This document shows positions 34,530 through 46,551 of a DNA stretch of 46,551 nt, piece by piece. The stretch is from NCBI GenBank assembly GCA_009694165.1, contig SHVP01000007.1:1-46551 (forward strand). Reading direction: 5' to 3'. The translations under genes were made by a program, and so were the position numbers. How positions within the stretch are numbered: position 1 is the first letter of the stretch; each line of letters starts with the position of its first letter. The notes under the pieces were generated by a model. That model had not been told where the DNA came from. It did no database searches and saw only the letters and a list, made by a program, of their open reading frames with translations. Source of the stretch: Alphaproteobacteria bacterium (GTDB lineage Bacteria; Pseudomonadota; Alphaproteobacteria; SHVP01).

Positions 34530-34545
34530 ACCCGAGCGGGTGCGC
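34525..34545 (-). promoter_or_regulatory. Hairpin at the sucA start region
   Basis: On the minus-strand transcript CACCC and GGGTG pair around the loop GCTC, and the stem extends by one G-U and two or three G-C pairs. It lies between the sucD stop and the ATG at 34523/34517 and touches the possible start codons. It could influence sucA translation. There is no U-run, so it is not a terminator. Confidence 0.35.
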
Positions 34546-34568
34546 TCCCATCAATGTGTAGTCGGGGA

Positions 34569-35450
34569 CTAGCGATTGCCTTTCAACACCGTCAACAGCG
34601 TCCGGCCGATCTCCGCCGGGGAACCGGCAACCGCGATTCCGGCCCGTTGCATCGACTCGATCTTGTCTCCCGCCCCGCCTCGCCCGCCTGAAATGATGGC
34701 GCCGGCGTGTCCCATCCGGCGCCCCGGTGGGGCCGTGCGCCCGGCGATGAAACCGACAATCGGCTTGCGCGTCTTGTTGTTGCGCAGAAACTCGGCGGCA
34801 TCTTCTTCGGCGCGGCCGCCGATCTCCCCGATCATGATGATCGACTCGGTCTGCGGATCGCCGAGGAACATTTCGAGGCAATCGACGAAATTGGTTCCGT
34901 TGACCGGATCGCCGCCGATGCCGATGCAGGTCGACTGGCCCAAACCGACCGCGGTCGTCTGCGCCACCGCTTCGTAGGTCAGGGTGCCCGATCGCGACAC
35001 GATGCCGACGCTGCCGGCCCGATGAATGTGGCCGGGCATGATCCCGATCTTGCATTGACCTGGCGTGATAACTCCCGGGCAATTGGGCCCGATCAATCGC
35101 GATTTTGATCCCTGCAGCACCCGCTTGACCCGGACCATGTCGAGCACGGGAATCCCCTCGGTGATGCAGACTATCAACGCGATCTCGGCATCGATCGCCT
35201 CGAGGATCGCGTCGGCCGCAAACGGGGGCGGCACGTAGATCGCCGACGCCGTCGCCGCGGTCTGGCGAACCGCCTCGGCCACGGTGTCAAACACCGGCAG
35301 GCCGAGGTGCGAACTGCCGCCTTTGCCCGGCGTCACTCCACCGACCATCTTGGTGCCGTAGGCGACCGCCTGCTCCGAATGGAACGTGCCCTGGGCGCCG
35401 GTAAATCCTTGGCAGAGGACGCGCGTCCCGCTGTTGACGAGGACAGCCAT
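34569..35450 (-). CDS. sucD: Succinyl-CoA synthetase alpha subunit
   Basis: Alpha subunit that carries the phosphohistidine and binds CoA. The 293 residues from ATG 35450 include the CoA-binding [37 protein letters not shown], and the active-site histidine in [11 protein letters not shown]. Longer in-frame starts upstream run into sucC and are not family-like. Its ATG overlaps the sucC stop (TGATG). Confidence 0.97.
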   Translation of the reverse strand: MAVLVNSGTRVLCQGFTGAQGTFHSEQAVAYGTKMVGGVTPGKGGSSHLGLPVFDTVAEAVRQTAATASAIYVPPPFAADAILEAIDAEIALIVCITEGIPVLDMVRVKRVLQGSKSRLIGPNCPGVITPGQCKIGIMPGHIHRAGSVGIVSRSGTLTYEAVAQTTAVGLGQSTCIGIGGDPVNGTNFVDCLEMFLGDPQTESIIMIGEIGGRAEEDAAEFLRNNKTRKPIVGFIAGRTAPPGRRMGHAGAIISGGRGGAGDKIESMQRAGIAVAGSPAEIGRTLLTVLKGNR

Positions 35451-36619
35451 CAGGCGGCGTCCTTGACCGCCCGCACGATCTTGCGAGCGGCGTCGCCGAG
35501 ATCGTCGGCCGAGACGATCGGCAATCCGGATTGCGCCAGAATTTTCTTGCCCAGATCGACATTGGTGCCTTCGAGGCGAACCACCAGAGGCACCGTCAAA
35601 CTGACCTCTCGCGCCGCGGCAACGACGCCTTCGGCGATGACGTCGCAACGCATGATGCCGCCGAAGATGTTGACCAGAATTCCCTCGACGTTGGGGTCCG
35701 ACAGAATGATCTTGAACGCCTCGGTCACCCGCTCTTTGGTCGCACCACCGCCGACGTCGAGGAAATTGGCCGGCTCGCCCCGCATCAGCTTGATGATATC
35801 CATGGTCGCCATCGCCAGGCCCGCACCGTTCACCATGCACCCGATCGAGCCGTCGAGTTTGATGTAGTTGAGGTCGTGCTTCCGGGCCTGAACCTCGACC
35901 GGATTCTCTTCGTCTTCGTCGCGCAGTGCGGCGATGTCCTTACGGCGGAAGAGCGCGTTGTCGTCGAAGTTCATTTTTGCGTCGAGCGCGACCGCCGCTC
36001 CGCTGCGAGTGACAACGAGCGGATTGATCTCCAACAGGCTGGCGTCCTTATCGACGAAGGCTTGATAGGCCGCAGCGATCAACTTGCTCGCCGACTTAAC
36101 CTGCTCGTCCTTCAGGCCAAGGGCAAAGGCGACGCGGCGCGCGTGAAAGGGCTGCAGCCCGCTGGCCGGATCGACGGGAACGATGATGATCTTCTCGGGC
36201 GTGCGCGCGGCGACCTCTTCAATGTCCATGCCGCCCTCAGTCGACGCCATGATCGCGACGCGGCTGCGCTCGCGGTCGACCAGCATGCCGAGATACAATT
36301 CACGCGCGATATCCGCCCCTTCCTCGATATAGAGGCGCTTGACCTCTTTGCCCTGCGGGCCGGTTTGTGGCGTGACCAGCTGCATGCCGAGCATCTTCTG
36401 GGCGTAGTTGCGCACCTCGTCGACGGATCGCGCGATCTTGATGCCGCCGCCCTTGCCGCGCCCACCGGCATGAATCTGCGCCTTGACCACCCATACCGGA
36501 CCGGGCAGCGAGCCCGCCACTTTCACCGCTTCGTCGACGGTGTAGGCGACGCCGCCCCGCAGCACGGCCACGCCGTATTTGGCGAGCAGACTCTTGGCCT
36601 GGTATTCGTGAATGTTCAT
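35450..36619 (-). CDS. sucC: Succinyl-CoA synthetase beta subunit
   Basis: ATP-grasp subunit of succinyl-CoA synthetase. The 389 residues begin [17 protein letters not shown] and contain [45 protein letters not shown] and [11 protein letters not shown]. Second gene of the TCA operon, 40 bases after mdh, and coupled to sucD. Confidence 0.98.
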   Translation of the reverse strand: MNIHEYQAKSLLAKYGVAVLRGGVAYTVDEAVKVAGSLPGPVWVVKAQIHAGGRGKGGGIKIARSVDEVRNYAQKMLGMQLVTPQTGPQGKEVKRLYIEEGADIARELYLGMLVDRERSRVAIMASTEGGMDIEEVAARTPEKIIIVPVDPASGLQPFHARRVAFALGLKDEQVKSASKLIAAAYQAFVDKDASLLEINPLVVTRSGAAVALDAKMNFDDNALFRRKDIAALRDEDEENPVEVQARKHDLNYIKLDGSIGCMVNGAGLAMATMDIIKLMRGEPANFLDVGGGATKERVTEAFKIILSDPNVEGILVNIFGGIMRCDVIAEGVVAAAREVSLTVPLVVRLEGTNVDLGKKILAQSGLPIVSADDLGDAARKIVRAVKDAA

Positions 36620-36659
36620 GGCGCGTGCCTGTTCGGCCTGTCGCCTGACGGAGCTTCCG

Positions 36660-39731
<3,072 letters not shown>

Positions 39732-39753
<22 letters not shown>

Positions 39754-40465
39754 GTCGCGACCGCCAGCACGCGCCCGAGATTTCCTTCCCGGACCACGAC
39801 CGCGACGCCGTCGCGGTCGCCCTCGCGCAACTCCGTGAGGCTGAGCGACAGATCGAGGCTGCCGCCGTTCCATTCGCCGATCCGGCGACGGTCGGCAACG
39901 ACGTTGGAATACAGCAGGGTCTTACCGCTGTTCTCGCCGCGCTCGATGGTCACCTCACGGTGTCGATCGAAGCGCACCAACCAGATCGTTGCCGGCGTCG
40001 ACGGAACCTATGGGCCGCTCAGCGAAAGCCCCAGGGTGTTACCCGCCCCCGGCGCACGAGCTTGGGACCCTCGCCCATCTGGGCCGACACCTTGGTGATC
40101 AGGGCGTCAACGGCGTCGCGCCGTGAGCCAACCTCGTGGGCGACGCCGCCAACCACAATCTGCGGCGTATAGATGCTCCGCTCGCCGAACACCTTGGCGA
40201 ATTCCCGCTAACGCCATGCATTGCGTTCGCTGCCGAAAGTGTCCTTCCAGCCGAGATAGTCCCAGTGGTTGACGTGAAAGCTAAGCGCGATCACGCCCTT
40301 GCGTTTGATCAGTTCGACCAAGTAGGCGTCGGCCGGCGGGCAGGAATCGCAACCCTGCGACGTATAGAGTTCGACAATGACGGGCCCTTGCGGCCCGGCC
40401 GACCCCGATGAAGGGATCAGCGCGGCGCCGGCAAGAAAAAGGGCGATCGTTAGCCAGCGGGTCAT
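39732..40465 (-). pseudogene. DUF1223 family protein, broken (two TAG codons, one frameshift)
   Basis: Secreted thioredoxin-fold-like protein of unknown function. The minus-strand start at 40465 gives a signal peptide (MTRWLTIALFLAGAALIPSS) and the family's IVELYTSQGCDSCPPADAYL with its CxxC, then a TAG at 40210-40208. The same frame continues with REFAKVFGERSIYTPQIVVG, as in intact relatives. Near the C-run at 40046-40050 the reading shifts to a frame with GNTLGLSLSGP, a second TAG at 40010-40008, then TIWLVRFDRHREVTIERGEN to the natural end at 39732. No intact product is possible as written. Confidence 0.8.
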
Positions 40466-40488
40466 GGTTTCACCCTATGGTGCCCCCA

Positions 40489-40527
40489 CCGGAGCGGCCA
40501 ATCAACTATGGGTGAGTCCGCTCCCGG
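40489..40527 (-). terminator. Inverted repeat downstream of acnA
   Basis: CCGGAGCGG (from 40489) and CCGCTCCCGG (ending 40527) form a seven- to nine-base stem around a 20-base loop, about 20 bases past the acnA stop. It also lies just upstream of the DUF1223 start on the same strand. There is no T-run, so terminator function is only possible. Confidence 0.3.
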
Positions 40528-40545
40528 CGCGCCGATCGGCAACCC

Positions 40546-43233
<2,688 letters not shown>

Positions 43234-43423
43234 GGCGGTTCTCCATGCTCGAAATCTGGCTAACGGGGCTCCTCGGGTTTCGACGTCATCCTCGCCCGAG
43301 TGTGGTAGGGCACGCATTATGCTCTGCGGCCCGGGTGAACGCTAGAACGCACCCGCAGCGACGGAGTGGCGGTCGCGTCCCCAATGCCACACTATGCGGG
43401 TCCATGGCGCGTCCCCTTTCACC

Positions 43424-44083
43424 ATGTCGACACTAGCCGCGCGGGCCGGGTTGGCGGCCAGCAATCTGGCCTGTACGCGTGGCGACCGCGCGGTTTTTGC
43501 CGGCCTATCGTTCGTCGTACCGACGGGGCGCGTCCTGGTCGTGCGCGGGGCCAATGGCGCGGGAAAGACCAGCCTGCTCCGTATCATTGCCGGGATCGTC
43601 GGTCCGACCGACGGGCAGCTGACGTGGCAGGGAACGGACGTCGGAACCTTGGCCGAGGCCTACCGGGCACATGTGTCCTATGTGGCCCACCTCGATGCGA
43701 TCAAACCCGCACTGACCGTCGCCGAAAATCTCGTCCACTGGGCGAAGTTGCGCGCCGGCACCGGGACCGTCGCCGCAGCATTGTCGGCGCTCGGGATTGA
43801 GCGGTTGGCCGAGCTGCCGGCGCGCTTCCTGTCGGCCGGCCAGCGCCGCCGGGTGGCCTTGGCCCGACTGCTCGTCGTCGACGCGCCGCTATGGGTGCTC
43901 GACGAACCGACGGTGTCGCTCGACGACGCGGGCGTCGATCTTCTCGGCCGGGCGATGGAGGGCCACCTGGGTCGTGGCGGCCTGATCGTCGCCACGACCC
44001 ACGTCGATCTGCCGGTCGCCGCGGTCGACCGGCTCGACCTGACGCCACCATCCGACGGGGGCGAGCATGCGCCCCTTTTTTGA
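43424..44083 (+). CDS. ccmA: Heme exporter ATP-binding protein CcmA
   Basis: ATPase of the CcmABCD system, needed to release holo-CcmE in cytochrome c maturation. From ATG 43424 the 219 residues show Walker A GANGAGKTSLL, signature LSAGQRRRVALARL, Walker B LWVLDEPTVSLD and the switch histidine in ATTHVDLP. ATG 43394 is an alternative start. No strong Shine-Dalgarno sequence is visible. The end overlaps ccmB by 17 bases. Confidence 0.95.
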   Translation: MSTLAARAGLAASNLACTRGDRAVFAGLSFVVPTGRVLVVRGANGAGKTSLLRIIAGIVGPTDGQLTWQGTDVGTLAEAYRAHVSYVAHLDAIKPALTVAENLVHWAKLRAGTGTVAAALSALGIERLAELPARFLSAGQRRRVALARLLVVDAPLWVLDEPTVSLDDAGVDLLGRAMEGHLGRGGLIVATTHVDLPVAAVDRLDLTPPSDGGEHAPLF

Positions 44084-44732
44084 GATCATCCGGCACGATT
44101 TGCGCCTCACCTTGCGACAGGGCAACGCCGGCACCAGCGTCGTCGTCTTTTTCGTCCTTACCGTCACCCTTTTTCCCCTCGGGGTCGGCCCGGAGCCGCA
44201 AGTCCTGGCCCGGGTGGCGAGCGGCGTCCTGTGGGTTGCCGCCCTGCTCGCCTCCACCCTCGCACTCGATCGGTTGTTCCAGGCCGACTTCGAGGACGGG
44301 ACCCTCGAGCAACTGCTGCTGTCGCCGCTATCACTTCCCGCGCTGAGCCTAGCGAAAACGACCGCCCATTGGATCACGACCGGGTTGCCGCTGATCGTCC
44401 TGGCGCCGGTGCTCGCCGTCACCCTGCATCTGGAAACCAGCGGCCTGGTGACGCTGGTGGCGGCCCTCGCCCTGGGAACCCCTGTCCTCAGCCTGGTGGG
44501 GGCGGTGGGCGCAGCCCTGACCGTTTCGATCCGGCGCGGCGGCGTGCTTCTGTCGCTGCTGGTCCTGCCCCTGTTCGTTCCGACGCTGATTTTCGGCGTG
44601 GGCGCGGTCGAAGCCAGCGTCAACGGCCTGTCGGCTCGCCCGCATTTACTTATTCTTGGCGCCGAGTTCCTGGTCGCCCTTGTCCTCGCGCCTTTGGCGG
44701 CGGCGGCGGCCCTGCGCGTTCACTTGGATTAG
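44067..44732 (+). CDS. ccmB: Heme exporter permease CcmB
   Basis: Membrane partner of CcmA. The 221 residues have about six hydrophobic segments. FEIIRHDLRLTLRQG at the start, FQADFEDGTLEQLLLSPLSL and LPLFVPTLIFGVGAV are diagnostic for CcmB. It overlaps ccmA and is followed by a 90-base gap before ccmC. Confidence 0.95.
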   Translation: MRPFFEIIRHDLRLTLRQGNAGTSVVVFFVLTVTLFPLGVGPEPQVLARVASGVLWVAALLASTLALDRLFQADFEDGTLEQLLLSPLSLPALSLAKTTAHWITTGLPLIVLAPVLAVTLHLETSGLVTLVAALALGTPVLSLVGAVGAALTVSIRRGGVLLSLLVLPLFVPTLIFGVGAVEASVNGLSARPHLLILGAEFLVALVLAPLAAAAALRVHLD

Positions 44733-44822
44733 GCCGCAATCCTGTCTGGCGATTCCGCACCGCGGCACCGCGTCACGCTGACGTGGCTTGTTCCCGTCGC
44801 CAGAGCGGCAGAAAATTGAGTT

Positions 44823-45542
44823 ATGCATCGCTGGGCCAACCCGACGAGATTTCTCCGCCTGTCGCGTACCGTGCGGCCGTGGGCGACCGTAGTGACCGCA
44901 GTGCTGCTGGCCGCCGGGCTTGCCATTGGTCTCTTCGTCTCGCCGCCCGATTACCAGCAGGGCGATGCCGTGCGCATCATGTACGTGCATGTACCCGCCG
45001 CCTGGATGGCCCTGTTCGTCTACACCGCGATGGCGCTCGCCAGCGCAACGGCCCTCATTTGGCGACACCCGCTCGCCGACATCGCCGCCAAGGCGAGCGC
45101 GCCGATCGGGGCCGGATTCACGGCGATCGCGCTGGTGTCGGGTTCGCTATGGGGTCAACCCACTTGGGGAACGTGGTGGGTGTGGGACGCACGCCTGACG
45201 TCGGTTCTCATTCTTTTCTTCCTCTACCTCGGCTACATCGCCCTATGGGAGGCGGTGGAGGACACCCAAAAAGCTTCGCGCGCCGCCGCGATCCTGGCAC
45301 TCGTCGGTTTCATTAACGTGCCGATCATCAAGTTCTCCGTCGACTGGTGGAACACCCTGCACCAACCGGCGAGCGTGCTGACGATGTCGGGCCCGACCAT
45401 CGACATATCGATGCTGATCCCGCTTCTGTTGATGGCCGTCGGCTTCACGACGTTCTATCTCGCCGTCGTCCTCGTTCGCATCGAACGCGAAATCATCGCT
45501 CGGCGGATCCGGGCGCTCCGCACGCTGACGAACGAATCCTGA
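44823..45542 (+). CDS. ccmC: Heme exporter protein CcmC
   Basis: Inner-membrane heme-handling protein that loads heme onto CcmE. The 239-residue protein has six membrane segments and the periplasmic tryptophan-rich WD motif (LWGQPTWGTWWVWDARLTS). Conserved heme-ligand histidines lie in MYVHVPAAW (first loop) and near the third loop (NTLHQPAS). It starts at ATG 44823 and leads into a small gene that precedes ccmD. Confidence 0.96.
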   Translation: MHRWANPTRFLRLSRTVRPWATVVTAVLLAAGLAIGLFVSPPDYQQGDAVRIMYVHVPAAWMALFVYTAMALASATALIWRHPLADIAAKASAPIGAGFTAIALVSGSLWGQPTWGTWWVWDARLTSVLILFFLYLGYIALWEAVEDTQKASRAAAILALVGFINVPIIKFSVDWWNTLHQPASVLTMSGPTIDISMLIPLLLMAVGFTTFYLAVVLVRIEREIIARRIRALRTLTNES

Positions 45543-45557
45543 CCCGAGGAGACCGCA

Positions 45558-45893
45558 GTGCTGTTTCTTATTCAGTTCGACACGGACTCGGGTGCGTTGG
45601 CGCAAGTCGCGCCGGAGCAAGTCCAGGACCTTGCCCGCCGCGAATGGCAGGCGGGCCTCGAGAGCTACCGCAAGGGCAAGCTGCTGCGAATCTATTTCCT
45701 CGCCAATGGCGCCGGCGCCATCGGCATCTTCGACTTCGCCTCGCACGATGAAATGCAGCAGACCGTTCGGGCGCTGCCGTTCTTCCGCTACTTCGCGCGC
45801 ATTACCATCACCCCGCTCGTCGAGCATCCGCTCTATCCGCATTTCGCCAAACCGGATGCCGGCGTCAGCGCCTATGAACCGCCCGAACGCTAG
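45558..45893 (+). CDS. Muconolactone-isomerase-like small protein inside the ccm cluster
   Basis: A 111-residue protein starting at GTG 45558 behind GAGGAG, 15 bases after ccmC. The pattern FLIQFD ... REWQAGLESYRKGKLLRIYF, GAIGIFDFASHDEMQQTV and a C-terminal ITPLVEHPLYP fits the muconolactone delta-isomerase family, a ferredoxin-like dimeric alpha/beta barrel. No aromatic catabolism genes are nearby, so the isomerase reaction is doubtful. No signal peptide or membrane segment. Its place between ccmC and ccmD suggests cotranscription with cytochrome c maturation. A heme-related role is speculation. Confidence 0.75.
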   Translation: MLFLIQFDTDSGALAQVAPEQVQDLARREWQAGLESYRKGKLLRIYFLANGAGAIGIFDFASHDEMQQTVRALPFFRYFARITITPLVEHPLYPHFAKPDAGVSAYEPPER

Positions 45894-45986
45894 CGACCCG
45901 CACGCTGGACGCTTCCCTGGGGCGTCCATATAGTGCGGGCCGCGCCTGTCTTACCTGGAAAAACGATCGGTACCAGCGCAATCGAC

Positions 45987-46184
45987 ATGGATGTGGTTGT
46001 CAGATTCCTCGCAATGGGTGGCTACGCGGCCTACGTCTGGCCGGCGTTCGGATTGGCTGCCGCAGTCATGACCGCGCTCGTCTGGTCAAGCTTGCGCGCG
46101 CTGCGCGGCGAGCGCCGGACGTTGGAGGCGCTGGAACGAACGCGGGTGAACCCGCGCCGCGCGTCCGCGGAGACCGGGCGATGA
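45987..46184 (+). CDS. ccmD: Heme exporter protein CcmD
   Basis: Small inner-membrane protein that helps release heme-loaded CcmE from CcmABC. From ATG 45987 the 65 residues include the diagnostic FLAMGGYAAYVWPAFG, one membrane segment and a basic C-terminal tail (LEALERTR). An upstream start in the same frame (45933) would add 18 residues without family support. The ATGA at 46181-46184 couples it to ccmE. Confidence 0.92.
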   Translation: MDVVVRFLAMGGYAAYVWPAFGLAAAVMTALVWSSLRALRGERRTLEALERTRVNPRRASAETGR

Positions 46185-46551
46185 GGCCCAAACGCTACCG
46201 CCTTCTCTTTGTGTTGGTCGGCATGGTGCTGCTCGGGGTCGCCGCCACCCTGGTTCTGCTCGCCTTCGACGAGAACCTCGTCTTTTTCGTCAGCCCCACC
46301 GAGGTTGCTGCCAAGAAACCGGCCCCTTCTGTTCGCTTTCGCTTAGGCGGGCTGATCGAGGAGCGCTCGATTCAGCGCAACGGGCTGACAACGACGTTTC
46401 GGGTGACCGATCTCAGTCACGCCGTCGCCGTGACCTATACCGGCTTGCTGCCCGACCTGTTCCGCGAAGGGCAGGGCGTCATCACCGAAGGGCGGCTGGG
46501 ACCGGATGGCGTGTTCGTCGCCAGCACGGTCCTCGCCAAGCATGACGAGAC
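46181..46551 (+). CDS. ccmE: Cytochrome c maturation heme chaperone CcmE (3' end outside window)
   Basis: Periplasmic heme chaperone anchored by an N-terminal helix (LLFVLVGMVLLGVAATLVLL). The visible 123 residues include FFVSPTEV, FRLGGLIEERSIQR, VTYTGLLPDLFREGQGVI and VLAKHDE, where the histidine is the covalent heme-binding residue. The frame runs off the window end. Coupled to ccmD by ATGA. Confidence 0.96.
   Translation, partial: MRPKRYRLLFVLVGMVLLGVAATLVLLAFDENLVFFVSPTEVAAKKPAPSVRFRLGGLIEERSIQRNGLTTTFRVTDLSHAVAVTYTGLLPDLFREGQGVITEGRLGPDGVFVASTVLAKHDE

Overview
The window looks like a stretch of high-GC alphaproteobacterial core chromosome, most similar in gene content and order to Rhodospirillales-type genomes. 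That assignment is inferred from gene order: rplU-rpmA-obgE-proB-proA-nadD-rsfS-rlmH-gpmI-envC-ctpA-divergent polysaccharide deacetylase-rppH, the F1 operon atpHAGDC without F0 genes, xerC/DUF484/priA near atp, mdh-sucCDAB-lpdA, and acnA divergent from ccmABC(D)E. It was not confirmed by any database search. Nearly all genes are housekeeping genes, and no clearly undescribed defence, mobile or biosynthetic system is visible.

Layout. (1) 1-3200 is the only accessory-looking part: a lower-GC gfa gene, an NADP-dependent oxidoreductase with its own promoter, a tail fragment of a site-specific recombinase, tRNA-Ser(CGA), and a decayed pyridoxamine-phosphate-oxidase-like gene. (2) 3141-16122, plus strand: ribosomal proteins L21/L27, Obg, proline biosynthesis (proB, proA), NAD synthesis (nadD), ribosome silencing and 23S methylation (rsfS, rlmH), glycolysis (gpmI), a broken envC-like gene, a periplasmic C-terminal protease, a membrane-anchored deacetylase-like protein, rppH and an EamA transporter. 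(3) 16119-21872, minus strand: a di-iron ferritin-like protein and atpHAGDC. (4) 22128-28508: a two-gene ABC exporter (plus), priA (minus), then fsa-DUF484-xerC (plus). (5) 28518-37631, minus strand: the TCA operon mdh-sucC-sucD-sucA-sucB-lipocalin-like-lpdA. (6) 37757-40465: htpG behind a heat-shock-type promoter, converging on a broken DUF1223 gene. (7) 40546-46551: acnA (minus) and the cytochrome c maturation genes ccmA, ccmB, ccmC, a small muconolactone-isomerase-like gene, ccmD and the 5' part of ccmE (plus).

How the genes work together. The TCA operon, aconitase, ATP synthase F1 and cytochrome c maturation genes together point to aerobic or respiratory metabolism. Genes are tightly packed, and many neighbours are coupled by 4-base ATGA/GTGA overlaps.

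Oddities. nadD has no ATG/GTG/TTG start ahead of its essential motif, and the only candidate is a CTG in a CTGA overlap with proA. rsfS probably starts upstream of its TTG. The envC-like gene lacks a start codon and has an internal TAG. The DUF1223 gene has two TAG codons and a frameshift. These are real gene decay, rare start codons, or consensus errors in the assembly, and raw reads would decide. Two small uncharacterised genes sit inside otherwise canonical operons: a lipocalin-like gene between sucB and lpdA, and a dimeric alpha/beta-barrel gene between ccmC and ccmD.
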